Shown here one piece after another: positions 31,286 through 41,657 of a DNA stretch of 64,000 nucleotides. Source of the stretch: Zygnema cylindricum (Eukaryota; Streptophyta; Zygnematophyceae; Zygnematales; Zygnemataceae); NCBI GenBank assembly GCA_037447655.1, contig JBBHKE010001118.1, positions 62,001 through 126,000 on the forward strand, in the 5' to 3' direction. Under the pieces are notes generated by a model. The model was not told the DNA's origin and made no database searches. It worked only from the letters and a program-made list of their open reading frames with translations. The position numbers and the translations under genes are program-made. The first letter of the stretch is position 1, and every line of letters begins with the position of its first letter.

Positions 31286-32150
31286 TCCATGAAGGCAAAA
31301 TTACAAATTGACTGCACCTCTATGCAGTGTAGACTCCTTTGAGTTTGTTGGAAAAAGAATCTCTGAAAACGGCCAACTAACCGATAAGTTATATGCCGGC
31401 CAAAATGCCAATTTTATACAACCTCTCAAAGAGAGAGAACACCATCTACCAGATTTTTTCTAAGTCCTAGCTCCCTCTCACAACCCCTCTCTACTAACTA
31501 TATGAACCAATCATAATACTGTATAGTACATAAAACTACTACTGCCGATGTAGTTTTTGTACGTCCTTTGTACGACAAGGCCATTAAGCAGTTAGGTGTC
31601 CATTTTCCACTCGTCCTTACGTTCCTCAGAATTCGCGTGACCGAATGTTATCTCTCCACATGGCACCAGGTTATGCTACATCACTAAATGCCAAAGTGAC
31701 TATTCCGAGATTTTGACGATGATGTGCGCCTTTAGATTTGACTCGTAATGCAATCTTAGCCGTTATAAATACTTGCGCGATATTTGTTTCTCTGGTGAAA
31801 CAAAATGCGCGGTATCCGTTTCAAAGTAGTATCGTACTTCGTACTGTATAAAACTGTATCTATGCATGCCGTATAGAGTTTCAGTTAAATGAGTTTGTTC
31901 CCTCCTTAGTAAATATATATATATATATATCTATCATATACTATATAAATTAGCATTGGTCCTAGTCTAATAGGATAAAGTTGACTGCTATTGGCCAACT
32001 TGACAAACAGCAGGTACTGAGATCAATTCCCGGATCCATCAGGTGTATTTTTAGTAACCTACTAAAAAAATCTGCTTGTTGAACTAAGGCAGCCATTGAT
32101 CAACCACCGTCTATATCCTTCAGTGACTATAACAAGTATGGGGGCTAAAG
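31286..32150 (-). repeat. Family-A LTR fragment, minus orientation
   Basis: Reverse-complemented LTR sequence from the U5 part (near 31286) to just inside the hairpin (near 32150), missing both extremes. It faces the preceding plus-strand LTR, making an LTR inverted repeat with no spacer. Confidence 0.75.
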
Positions 32151-32151
32151 A

Positions 32152-33495
32152 GTGTGGGAAATAGGGGAGATAGGGGATGATTTGTGGATCCCATTGTGGA
32201 TGGGGAAATAGGGGAGAAAGAAAAAGGGACACCTATGGTGAGGGGAGCTATGCTCTCAGCTATGGTAACACCTGCAGGGATTAAAACAAAAGAAAATGAC
32301 ACAAAAATATGGGAATACAAAAACACTATAGCAAAGCATCTTATACTTAGAAACGTTTCTAAGTCCATAGTTATCACTCTTAAAAACTTAATGAAGTATT
32401 CAAAGATATGGGAAGTACTAATTCAAATTTATAAGAGTGAGACTATACAGAGGCACCAGTTAGTAAGACAAGAACTAGAGGCCTATGTAGTTCTATTGGC
32501 GGTAGCATCACAGAGTTTTGCAATGATATTGCTGCGTTATATGTTGAGCTAGCTAGTGCGGGATGTGTAGAATCTGAGGAGGGTAAAATTAATTCACTAA
32601 TCATGAAACTCTCAGAAGAGTCTGAAATCATTATTTACCGTATGCAGGGAATAGATGGCTCCTCGTGGACTTGGAGCATCACCATGGGGATAATACTTGT
32701 GAGGGAAAGCACCTTGAAGCTTCGTAGAGGAAGTGAGAAGGTGACTACATTTACAGCTGGGGGTAACTGGCGGAAGCGTGATGAGAGGAACGGCGTTGAC
32801 GAGCGGAAGCGTGATGAGAGTAAGAAAGAAAAAGGTAAACCTTATCGAAACTTTGGTGGAAAGAGGGGGAGAAGAAAAAAGAGGGGAGCTTTAGAAAAAG
32901 GGGTTTGCTTCTTTTGTAGAGAACTAGGTCACCATATGGGGGAGTGTACTCGTTTGGAAGAACTTAGGATTTGGATTGTGAATGAGGAGGAAGAAGGGGA
33001 AGAGGAGAAGGAGGATGAACAAATCTTGGAGCTTCTTCACATCGGTAGAATGGAGAAGAGAGAAAAGTACACTGAAACTCCACGAAGGCAACAGTGTGCT
33101 TTTGGAGGTATAAGGGAAGTAAAGAGAGGGGAGGCACTTGAGGATGTCGAGGAGTGTAGAGTGGATGACTTAGAAAAGCGAAAGTCAGATCTACGATCCA
33201 TAAGTGAAAACGAGAAAGGTAAAATTAATGAGCAAAATTTTATAGATAACTGGGAAACAGAAAACTTGTCGAAAAATGAGACTTCAACGCATTTCGAGGA
33301 AAGGGGAGAAGTGAAACTCGAATGGGTTTTAAAGGATAAGGGAGAAGAGGAATATTTAATGAAAGGTTTAGGCGAGGAGAAATACTTATTGGGAATAAAA
33401 CTAGAAAGAAAGAGTGGAAATAAATCCATGGGAGAGAGTGAGGAAAGTTCATTTTTTGCGGGTAATGGGTTTGACATCGCTAAAGGTGAAATTCT
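32152..33495 (+). pseudogene. Gag-only copia derivative (C2) with fused RT tail
   Basis: Two long open frames, 32184-32552 (122 codons) and 32603-33607 (334 codons, the end running into an LTR). The protein is a diverged family-A Gag: TKENDTKIWEYKNTIAKHLI, MKLSEESEIIIYRMQG, a basic region (KGKPYRNFGGKRGRRKK), a complete zinc knuckle CFFCRELGHHMGEC near 32908-32950, an acidic stretch and ETPRRQQCAFGGIREV, which in full copies leads into protease. Protease, integrase and most of RT are missing: after a charged 70-residue linker comes GLGEEKYLLGIKLER, equivalent to the RT segment DLGEAKYILGIQ. FFAGNGFDI follows, as in the short derivative at 13100. It looks like a nonautonomous element that kept Gag. 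Openness suggests it is younger or was selected longer than its neighbours. Confidence 0.65.
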
Positions 33496-33742
33496 GTGGT
33501 CTCCATTAACCCACAGAATGAGCAGCCTATGTAAAGCCTCTAGGATAATATTTAACCCTTCCACTTTCCCACTGAATAAGTGCCACCCAGGCACAAAACT
33601 ATTCTGACCACCTTCACCCCTGTGAGGACAAGAATTCTTTGAGTCAAACGCAAAAAGAATCACTGAATTTGCTCCCCTGAGCAGTAAGTTATGGCTGGTC
33701 AAAGATGACCTTTATCGTTACAAGCTCTCTAAGAGAGAGGTA
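33496..33742 (-). repeat. Family-A LTR fragment (minus), running into the gap
   Basis: CTCCATTAACCCACAGAATG and following sequence correspond to the reverse complement of the LTR end; R/U5 sequence continues until the assembly gap. Confidence 0.7.
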
Positions 33743-33752
33743 NNNNNNNNNN
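33743..33752. other. Assembly gap (10 N)
   Basis: Ten unknown bases. The sequence to the right is not the continuation of the LTR, so the real distance is unknown. Confidence 1.
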
Positions 33753-34690
33753 TAAACCTTGAGTTACATGGTACTGAGATCTGGAGTGAAATGTAGAGAT
33801 GAGAAATTGTTGAAGGGAATTGGTTCAGTTTGAAGTTAAAGACAAAGGATTGATTGGTAGTTTCAATACTTTTGGAACACTTTTAGGTGTAAAACTCTGA
33901 GGTACTGTTTGAAGGGGCAGCGTAGTTTGTGTGCCATGTATACTGGGATCCCTGTCCGTGAGTGATTCGTGTTTGATGGTCTTTTCGTTCTAAGCGGAGG
34001 GGGATGGCTCTGTGGTAAAGTAGCTTTGAATTACATGTATCGTGATACACGATTATATGTCTTGTTAAAAATGTATATTTGGTTGTGTGCGAAGTGCGCG
34101 GTAAGAGCACATAGTGCTATGTACATTAAGTTTCGATGAAATGGTGTCTCGGTAGGGGGAGGCGAATCTTGCTTTTCTGGTAGTTTGTGCTTAGTGAGTG
34201 CCTGTCCCTAGGGTCATATGTACCGTGTGTTTGATGCGACGGGGAAGTTTGTCATGGAGTCTCAAAATGTGGATTTTCACAAGGTTTTCATAACTTTGAT
34301 GGTTAGTTAGGAAACAGAAATTGAAGTTTGACTTGGTTAAGGGAAGTTGTTAAAGAGTAGAGATGTAAAGTGAGGTCTAGAGTCATGGTACATTGAGTTC
34401 CAAATCTTCAAAGAGAATTTACAGCAGTCAAATGCCTAAAGTAAGCTTACAATAATTGAGTGGAAGAGAAGAGACCAAGGGGAAGAAACCTTATGGTTGT
34501 TGTACGACCAAAAAGGTATGGACATCTCCAAGCCCCACAACATTATTTTTGAGGCTCAAGAAAATGATTTTTTGTGGTGGCAACTAAATATTAAGGATAT
34601 GTAATGGACATGCGATCATACACTGAAGTGAGAAATTTGGAGATTGGGACACAAAATAAAAGTTAGCATGGTAATATTTTTACTAATGGT
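33753..34690. other. Unassigned noncoding stretch
   Basis: No open frame longer than about 75 codons with recognisable content, and no LTR similarity seen. It precedes a copia RT relic and may be its eroded upstream interior. Confidence 0.5.
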
Positions 34691-35254
34691 TGAAAACATG
34701 ACATTTGAGGAGTTAGAATTACCCCCCAATAAAAAAACGATCAAAGCTAAGTGGGCGTCGAAACACGAAAACGGGTTTATCCGATGAGGTGATCAAGTAT
34801 AAAAAGCAAATTGCGTGTAAGGCTTTCAATAAAAGGATGGAGTTGATATTATGGAGACCCTTGCTCCCGTGGTCATTTGATTCGTTAAGGATTATTGTGG
34901 CCATGGCAGTAGTAGTTAAAAAATATCTCCATCAGATGGAGGATATGACAACTTTTTTGAATTGTGACTTCGAGGAGGAGGTATATACGCGAGATGTAGA
35001 AGGTGTGACAACAAATCCACACCTGATGTGGTGGTTACATAAATCTCAAGATATCTTGAAGCAAACCCTAAAGACATGGTACCTCGTGCTACCTAAAGTT
35101 CTTATGGAGTTTGGGTTTGTAGGGCTATTTTTGGTTTCTGGAGATGTAAAAGGTGACGAGGAAGATAAGGTTATCTGTCAATTTACACGGAGTACTTGAT
35201 TATGGTCTGTGAAAGCTTGGAGAGATTCAAGGAATTGAAAATTATTTATGTCAA
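34691..35254 (+). pseudogene. Divergent, older copia reverse transcriptase relic
   Basis: Weak but ordered RT motifs of a lineage different from A and B: ELPPNKKTIKAKWASK (about 34712-34760), YKKQIACKAFNK, METLAPVV, DSLRIIVAMA, QMEDMTTFLNCDFEEEVY (34930-34985), and near 35180-35255 a YVDD-like area (IYTEYLIMVCESLERFKEL). Frameshifts and stops are frequent. It resembles the usual plant copia RT (KWVFK, APVVR, QMDV.TAFLNG.L.EEVYM) more than it resembles its neighbours. Confidence 0.6.
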
Positions 35255-35425
35255 AATATTGATTCTTTTTGCTACAGACTCAAGGGAGTCTAAGCTGCAC
35301 AAGGGTGCAGTCAAACTGTCAATTTGCCTTCTTGAGCATCAGTGGTTGTGGCTTGAAGTGGGTTAGTTAAAAACTATCTAGAGGCTTCCTAAATTTTGTA
35401 GTGCAGTGGGGGACAAAGAATTGCT

Positions 35426-35440
35426 TGTTATGGGCCCACC
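35426..35440 (+). promoter_or_regulatory. Primer-binding site of A7
   Basis: TGTTATGGGCCCACC differs by one base from the perfect site in A4 and A5. Confidence 0.75.
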
Positions 35441-35922
35441 CTCTAGGGTGCCCACCTTGAATGGATCTGGGTTCATCTATAGGGAGGCCATGATTATGGG
35501 GGTTTTGTTCGAAAAAATGATACTGGGGTATCGTTAGTGGACAAGTGAAATTTCCACCTTCGAGAACTCCACCAAGATTTAAAGGAGTAAGGTTTTTTGC
35601 AGCAGCGACTACTTCAGCCGAGGAGAAGGATGATGGGGAAAGCAGTGTGTTTGAAAAGGGAAAAAGGAATGAGACACCCCTCACTCCCATTACCACTACA
35701 CCGAGAGCGGCGGCTGTGAAGATTGTGAATAAAAATACTCAAATGTGGGAAGACATAATTAAGGCTTCATACTTGGAGGAAGTAAACAGCCCAAAAAAAG
35801 AGAGATGGATTAGAGCCATAAATGATGAGATGGCTTCTATCAATACCTGGGAACTAGCGGATTGTCCTCAAAACAGAAAACCAATTATTTGTAAATGGGT
35901 ATTTAAACTAAAACTGAACCCT

Positions 35923-35927
35923 GATAA
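35923..35927. repeat. Target duplication of B1, left copy
   Basis: GATAA here and again at 41658-41662 flank B1 exactly. Removing B1 and one copy restores the family-A order LNPD-NTIERY. Confidence 0.9.
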
Positions 35928-36633
35928 TGTTGTCTTTTTGGAAAGCTTTCAGTCTTAGAGCAGCGCAGCAGCTATACAGCAGAGCAGCTGCTATACAGCA
36001 GAGCAGCGCAGCAGCAGAGCAGCTGCTATACAACAGAGCAGCGCAGCAGCAGAGCAACGAAACAGCGAAGCTGCAACACAGACAGGACAAGGCAACCATG
36101 ATTATATTTGATATGGTCCATACGGACAACGCAACGTCTAATATTCTTAATCTGATTCTGTACAGGATAGAGCAACTGCGATAGATACGATTCTAGTTAG
36201 CTTAGTGATAGCTCAGTGGTAGCTTAGTGATAGCTCAATGGTAGCTTCACAGATTAGTGGTAGCTTGGTGGTTTGATATACCTCTCAAGTACAATGGTGT
36301 TGCCAGTTCAACACAAGTATAAGACTTGGGACTCATAGCATATTATGTATCCAGACTTCTAAGTAGTAAAACTGCAAACAGTTTTTGGGAAACTTCTGAG
36401 TGTTATATCTTGGGTGTTGTCCAGTCAATTGTGCTATAACTTTGGGAGTTATCACTGTTTGTGCAACTCTATATTCTGATAGAGTTTTGTGAGGTTTGGA
36501 TGCTTGTATAAGAATTGGTGAGCACTTAAGAAGAGTTGTTTGGTAGGATTCTTGATAGCTTCTGAGAGTGTATCATGTCTACTTCTACTACTACTGCTGC
36601 TCCTCCACCTGCACCGGTGGTTGTAGAACAACA
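35928..36633 (+). repeat. 5' LTR of B1
   Basis: 706 bp, TGTTGTCTTT...TAGAACAACA. It holds a GCA/CTG-rich tract (35955-36075), a near-palindrome GTCCATACGGAC (36116-36127), 11-bp repeats resembling a tRNA D-arm (about 36196-36262) and the gag start codon at 36575. Confidence 0.95.
35955..36075. repeat. GCA/GCT-rich repeat tract in B1 5' LTR
   Basis: Imperfect repeats of GCAGCGCAGCAGCAGAGCAGCTGCTATACA. The matching tract in the 3' LTR (40935-41100) is longer and accounts for most of the 50-bp length difference between the two LTRs. Confidence 0.9.
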
Positions 36634-37545
36634 GGTTATGGGCCTGTCATCAAGAATTCCTATCTTTTCCGGGGATAAGTATGTTTACTCGGCGGATATG
36701 GTGGAAACACATTTTGAATATGTCAATCTTTTGGATATATTGGATGGTTCGCTGGATGAATCTGATACGTCATGGTCTAAGAAAAATACGCAAGCTCGTT
36801 CTATTCTGAAATTTTGTATATCTGAGGACTTAGCTATGTCTCGGATAAAGATTAAAAAAAGTAATTGATATCTGGAAATCTCTTAAAAGTGATTATGAAA
36901 AGGCCAATGTCTAAGAAGAGCTTCTATTGGCTAGAAAAATTTGGGACTATAAGTACACTGGCGGTACAATGGCTGAATATTCTAACAAATTTAGTATCCT
37001 TGTAGATGCACCTTCTTTTGCAAGTGGGGTGTTTCCTCCTTTTCAACAGGCGGCATTGCTCATGAGGGGTCTCCCTCGTAGTATGAAAGGAGCATCTGAC
37101 ATGCTCAAACAAAAAGATAAAGCTAGCTGGACTTTACAGTTAGCCATCAATATTTTACTAGAGGAGGAAGCTACATCTAGTATTCTCAATGTTGAGCAAG
37201 TAGAGGCTTTTAATTCAGACTTTAAGAGAAAAGGACAGTTAAATCAGCAAAGAAATCAGTATAATCAGTTCAGACATTTTAATCAAGGTGGAAATAGACA
37301 ATCCAACAATGCATGCTTTTATTGTAGTGAGAGAGGTCATGGATACAAATTTTGTCCTAAGCTTAAAAAAGCTAACGATACAAGTTTATACCGGCCGGGA
37401 TGGCAACAAAGCCAGTTTTACAAAGGCTTCACGGGGACTACACCTCGTGGAAATGCACTATTTTCGACTTCTTCATCTCTCCAAGACGAGACTTTGACGA
37501 TTTCTACGGAGGACGATAGGGTTTTTTTTCTCTATAGCGGCTGCA
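36575..37545 (+). pseudogene. gag of B1
   Basis: The ATG at 36575 lies 59 bases before the LTR end. MSTSTTTAAPPPAPVVVEQQ passes the LTR/PBS border into VMGLSSRIPIFSGDKY. After a frameshift near 36865 the Gag domain continues at 36927 (IWDYKYTGGTMAEYSNKF, LLMRGLPRSMK, KDKASWTLQLAINIL) and a Gln/Asn-rich stretch with a perfect zinc knuckle CFYCSERGHGYKFC (37314-37355). Length and order fit copia Gag (Retrotran_gag/UBN2 type). A frameshift near 37490 separates it from protease. Confidence 0.9.
36634..36644 (+). promoter_or_regulatory. Primer-binding site of B1
   Basis: GGTTATGGGCC directly after the LTR end ACAACA, complementary over 11 bases to the anticodon arm of initiator tRNA-Met. The arrangement ACAACA-GGTTATGGGCC is the same as I recall for Drosophila copia. 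In B2 it is GGTTACGGGCC. Confidence 0.75.
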
Positions 37546-38865
37546 ATGGAGGGGGCCAAGGACCTCGGATGGATAATGGATACAGGAGCGTCAGCCCACA
37601 TGTGCTGGAAGAAGGCACTCTTCAAAACTCTGAGAGCAACGCCGGAGAAAAATATTTATTATGCTTCTGGAATGAGTGTCCAAACTCGTGCTGTGGGTGA
37701 TGTGTCCTTACTAGTTGATGTAGAAGGAAAAGCAATTGAAAGGACTCTTCACAATGTCTTATTTGTGCCTGACTTTAAGAAAAATCTGTTTTCTACGTCG
37801 TTGGTAGAGAGCAAAGGCTTTGAGGTTAATTTGAAAAATGGTCGGCAAGTTGTTAGCAGAAATGGCAAGGTTGCGGTTACAGGTACTAGAGATAGTAGCA
37901 AGATGTATCGCATGGATATGGCTAATACCAAGGAGAATGATGTTTTGTAACACGGTGTTTTGCACTCAGATGAGTTGTGGCACAAAAGATTAGGCCATGT
38001 AAATTATGATAGTTTGAGGAAAATAGTCATTGCTGGAAAAATAGAGGGTGTATCAATCACAGATGGGCTGGTCAAAACTTGCGATGGTTGCGCTTTAGGC
38101 AAAATCCACAGATTGCCATTTCCTAAGGAGTATGAGCATCGGTGAACGAAACGTTTACAACAAATTCATTCGGATGTTTTTGGTCCGGCGAAGGTTCCAT
38201 CTACCGGAGGGATGAAATATATGGTCACCTTCACAGATGATTTCTCCAGGTTTACAAAATTTTACTTCATGAAGGATAAGATTGAAGTGTTTGGTCACTT
38301 CAAACACTATAAAGCATGGGCTGAAAAACTTCATAATTCATCTATTTTACAGCTCAGATCGGACAATGGTGGTGAATATACATCGAAAGAATTTGAAACC
38401 TTTTTACTCGAGGAAGGCATTAGTCATCTATTGACTGTTCCATATTCACCCGAACAAAATGGGTTGTCGGAAAGACTGAATAGAACTCTCACGGAAAGCT
38501 CTAGGTCAATGCTCGCAGATAAAAATGTGGATCCGAAATTTTGGGCTGAGGCTCTAAATTGTGAGATTAATATTAAAAATAGGATAGGATCAAGATCGGT
38601 AGAAACAACTACTTACGAAATCTGGACAGGTAGCAAACCAGATGTTAGCCATTTCAAAGTCTTTGGTAGTCAATGCTTTATATTGGATACGTCTACAGAT
38701 AGATGGAAAATGGAATCGAAGGGATTACCACGTATTCTGTTAGGATATGATGATCACTCAAAAGGTTATAGAGTCTTTGTGTTTGAAAAGCAGAAAATAA
38801 TTGTAGCTAGAAACATCATTGTTAAGGATGAACTAGACTCCATAGATTTATTTCAAATGACATAG
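37546..38865 (+). pseudogene. protease and integrase of B1
   Basis: Protease box WIMDTGASAHMC (Asp-Thr-Gly at 37579-37587). Pre-integrase and zinc finger: HKRLGHVNYDSLRK (37981 on) with CDGCALGKIHRLPF. A stop at 38144 breaks the frame. The core follows: IHSDVFGP, FTDDFSRFTKFYF, SDNGGEYTSKEFE (Asp near 38362), EQNGLSERLNRTLTES. The C-terminal part has VFGSQCFILDT, GYDDHSKGYRVFVFE and ARNIIVKDE. The D, D, E residues are kept. 38212-38865 is open for 217 codons. Confidence 0.9.
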
Positions 38866-39260
38866 CAACAAAAGCAACAAAAAGTACAAGAGTATGTCAT
38901 CTTAGATTGCATGCAGGAAATTGTCCCCCAGATTCCACAAACTCCGGTGATGACTCCGGAATCAGACTCTCTCCAAGTTCCTCACCAACTTCGGGTCCAG
39001 ACGGACCAAGAGCAGTCAATACACACGGATCGCAACCAGCGCAATCAGCGCAATCAGCGCAATGCGCGGCATCCGACGATCTCAGGCTCAAAATTTCCTG
39101 GGGGAAGAAGATCAAGCAGCCGCCTGCAAGCAAGCTCTCACTTTGCCTACTCGGCAGTCTCAGGGGAGCCCTTGACCATCCAAGAGGCCTTCTCATCACC
39201 AGAGCGGAATCACTAGATTGAGGCGGCAAACGACAAAATGAAGTCGATCATGGAGGCTCA
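38866..39260 (+). pseudogene. linker between integrase and RT of B1
   Basis: Gln/Asn-rich segment ending in DRNQRNQRNQRN-type repeats (about 39028-39066) and KFPGGRRSSSRLQA, then EAFSSPERNH. The CAGCGCAAT DNA repeat encodes the Asn-Gln-Arg units. Stops occur at 38863 and 39214. Other frames here (38897-39229) are shadows. Confidence 0.75.
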
Positions 39261-40745
39261 AACATGCGAGCTTGTGGACCTTCCTCCAGACCGAAAAGCG
39301 ATCGGCAACAAATGGGTATTCAAGGTGAAGTTAAATCTCGATAACAACATTGAACGTTATAAGGCCAGACTTGTGGCGAAGGGGTACAATCAAAAGGAAT
39401 GAATTGATTTTGAAGAAACATTTTCTCCGGTTGTAAGATTTCCAACAGTTAGGATTTTGCTGTCCCTACCTGCTATAGAAGATATGGAAATTCATCAGAT
39501 GGATGTCAAAACGACATTTTTGCATGGAGAACTAGAAGAGACCATTTACATGCAGCAGCCTGAAAAGTATGTGGAAACTGGAAAAGAGCATTTAGTATGC
39601 AAGTTGCTAAAATCCTTGTACGGCCTAAAACAGGCCCCCAGACATTGGAATATAAAGCTTGATGAATTCTTGACTAGTCAAGGATTTCAAAGGATAAGTT
39701 CTGATCACTTTGTCTACGTTTTAAAGGGTGAAAATGGGATAGTGTATATAGCAGTATATGTAGATGATTTGCTATTAATTAGCAAATCAATGGCTGAAAT
39801 TAACAAAATCAAAACTGCTCTAAACTCACGGTTCGAGATGAAAGACCTCGGTGAAGCAAAATATATTTTGGGTATCTAGGTAGAGAGACAGAAATAAGAA
39901 AATTTTAAAATTGACTCAAAAAGAGGCTATTGGAAACATGTTAGATGAGTACGGAATGCGGGGGGCAAAAGGATGTCTAACTCCAATGGAGTTTCGGCAG
40001 AAGTTAGAGGGAGAAGAGACAAGACCAGGTGTCATTGTTAGCGAGTATTTAGAGTCGGGGGAGAATGATCCTATGACAATAATACCTTATAAAGAGATAG
40101 TGGGAAGCTTAATATATTTCATGAACTGTACCCGTCTTGACATTGCTGCAGCAGTCGGGGTACTGAGCTGGAGTCTAGAAAATCCGAGAAAATCTGATCT
40201 TGATGCAGCAAAGAGAGTCTTAAGATATTTGGCATGAACTAAAGATCTCAAACTCACTCTAGGCGGAGGAGAAGTCAATCTGCAAACATGGAGTGATGCA
40301 AGTTATAGCGACATGCCAAGCCGAAAATCCACCACGGGATTCGTTCTACAAATTGGGAACGGTACATGCTGTTGGAGCATCAAACTTCAAAAGGTTACAG
40401 CACAGTCGACAATGGAGTTAGAATATATGGCAGCAAGCTCGGCCCTCAAAGAACTCTTATGGGTAAAATCCATGTTACAAGAACTATGATACATGCAAGT
40501 TGGTCCACAGCTGATCTGGTGTGATAACTAGGCTGCCATTGCCATTGCTTCTAACCCGAGTCATCACTTCAAAAGCAAGCACATGGATGTACGATTACAC
40601 TTTGTAAGAGAAAAATTGTTCTCTAGAGTGCTTAAATTATGTTATTTGCCAAATGCAAAAATTATTGTTGATATGCTCACTAAAGCCCTTCCTGCTCCTA
40701 AACTGAAGTATTGTAGGGACGCAGTGGGATTAACTGAATAGTTGA
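39261..40745 (+). pseudogene. reverse transcriptase and RNase H of B1
   Basis: RT: ELVDLPPDRKAIGNKWVFKVK (about 39268 on), QMDVKTTFLHGELEETIYMQQPE (39499 on), SLYGLKQAPRHW, YVDD at 39757-39768, MKDLGEAKYILGI followed by a stop. 39911-40237: MTQKEAIGNMLDEYGM, PYKEIVGSLIYFMN. RNase H (40237-40740) has ETLT-type SKLQK, QSTMELEYMA, CDN then a stop in place of Gln (about 40530), HFKSKHMDVRLHFVRE, and TKALPAPKLKYCRDAVGL. Multiple stops. Confidence 0.85.
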
Positions 40746-40901
40746 ACTGCTGCACTGTTATACTGACACTATGTGATAATTCCACCATTGTGAGGTAGTG
40801 GGATTGGGTGACTTACTAATTACAAGATTGTTATGCTGCGATGCTGCGCTAGTTTATCACCGCAACTGCCCCGGGATACTAAGTCTAAAGCTTTAGGGGA
40901 G

Positions 40902-41657
40902 TGTTGTCTTTTTGGAAAGCTTTCAGTCTCAGAGCAGCGCAGCTACTTTTCAGACAAAGCAGCGCAGCTGCTATACAGCAGCTCAGCTGCTATATAGCAA
41001 AGCAGCTGCTATACAACAGAGCAGCGCAGCAGCAGAGCTGCTGCTATACAGCAGAGCAGCGCAGCAGCAGAGCAGCGGAGCAGCGAAGCTGCAACACATG
41101 CAACACAGACAGGACAAGGCAACCATGATTATATTTGATAAGGTCCGTACGGACAACGCAACGTCTAATATTCTTAATGTGATTCTGTACAGGATAGAGC
41201 AACTGCGATAGATACGATTCTTGTTAGCTTAGTGATAGCTCAGTGGTAGCTTAGTGATAGCTCAATGGTAGCTTGACAAATTAGTGGTAGCTTGGTGGTT
41301 TGATGTACCTCTCAAGTACAATGGTGTTGCTAGTTCAACACAAGTATAAGACTTAGGACTCATAGCATATTATGTATCCAGACTTCCAAGTAGTAAAACT
41401 GCAGACAGTTTTTGGAAAACTTTTGAGTATTATATCTTGAGTGTTGTCGGGTCAATTGTGTTTTAACTTTGGGAGTTATGAGTGTTTATGCTACTTTATA
41501 TTCTGATAGAGTTTTGTGAGGTTTCGATGCTTGTATAAGAATTGGTGAGCACTTAAGAACAACTGTTTGGTAAGATTCTTGATAGCTTCTGAGAGTGTAT
41601 CATGTCTACTTCTACTACTACTGCTCCTCCACCTGCACCGGTGGTTGTAAAACAACA
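40902..41657 (+). repeat. 3' LTR of B1
   Basis: 756 bp, begins TGTTGTCTTTTTGG after the polypurine tract CTTTAGGGGAG, ends AAAACAACA followed by the GATAA duplication. It has the intact palindrome GTCCGTACGGAC (41143-41154) and the D-arm-like TAGCTCAGTGGTAG (41236-41249; also 36209-36222). Confidence 0.95.

Larger units (their letters stand above)
35426..35927 (+). pseudogene. gag start fused to RT start of A7
   Basis: Gag sequence (FREAMIMGVLFEK near 35485; 35545-35755, SSVFEKGKRNETPLTPIT and KNTQMWEDI) passes without a stop into EEVNSPKKERWIRAINDEM (35775-35835), the segment before RT. An internal deletion of several kb removed the rest of gag, protease and integrase. RT continues with [21 protein letters not shown] and is interrupted by B1 right after LNPD. 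Confidence 0.8.
35928..41657 (+). mobile_element. Family-B copia element B1, complete structure
   Basis: 5730 bp with LTRs 35928-36633 and 40902-41657, PBS, gag, protease, integrase, RT, RNase H and a polypurine tract. LTR ends are TGTTGT...ACAACA. It inserted into the RT of A7 with the 5-bp duplication GATAA. Frameshifts and stops make it inactive. Confidence 0.95.

Noticed and set aside
35955-36075. CRISPR-like array
   Set aside because: The repeats are short, contiguous GCA-rich words without unique spacers, inside an LTR of a eukaryotic element.
38897-39229. ORFs on both strands around the B1 linker
   Set aside because: Repeat-driven open frames opposite or out of phase with the Gln/Asn/Arg linker; the Pol frame explains the sequence.
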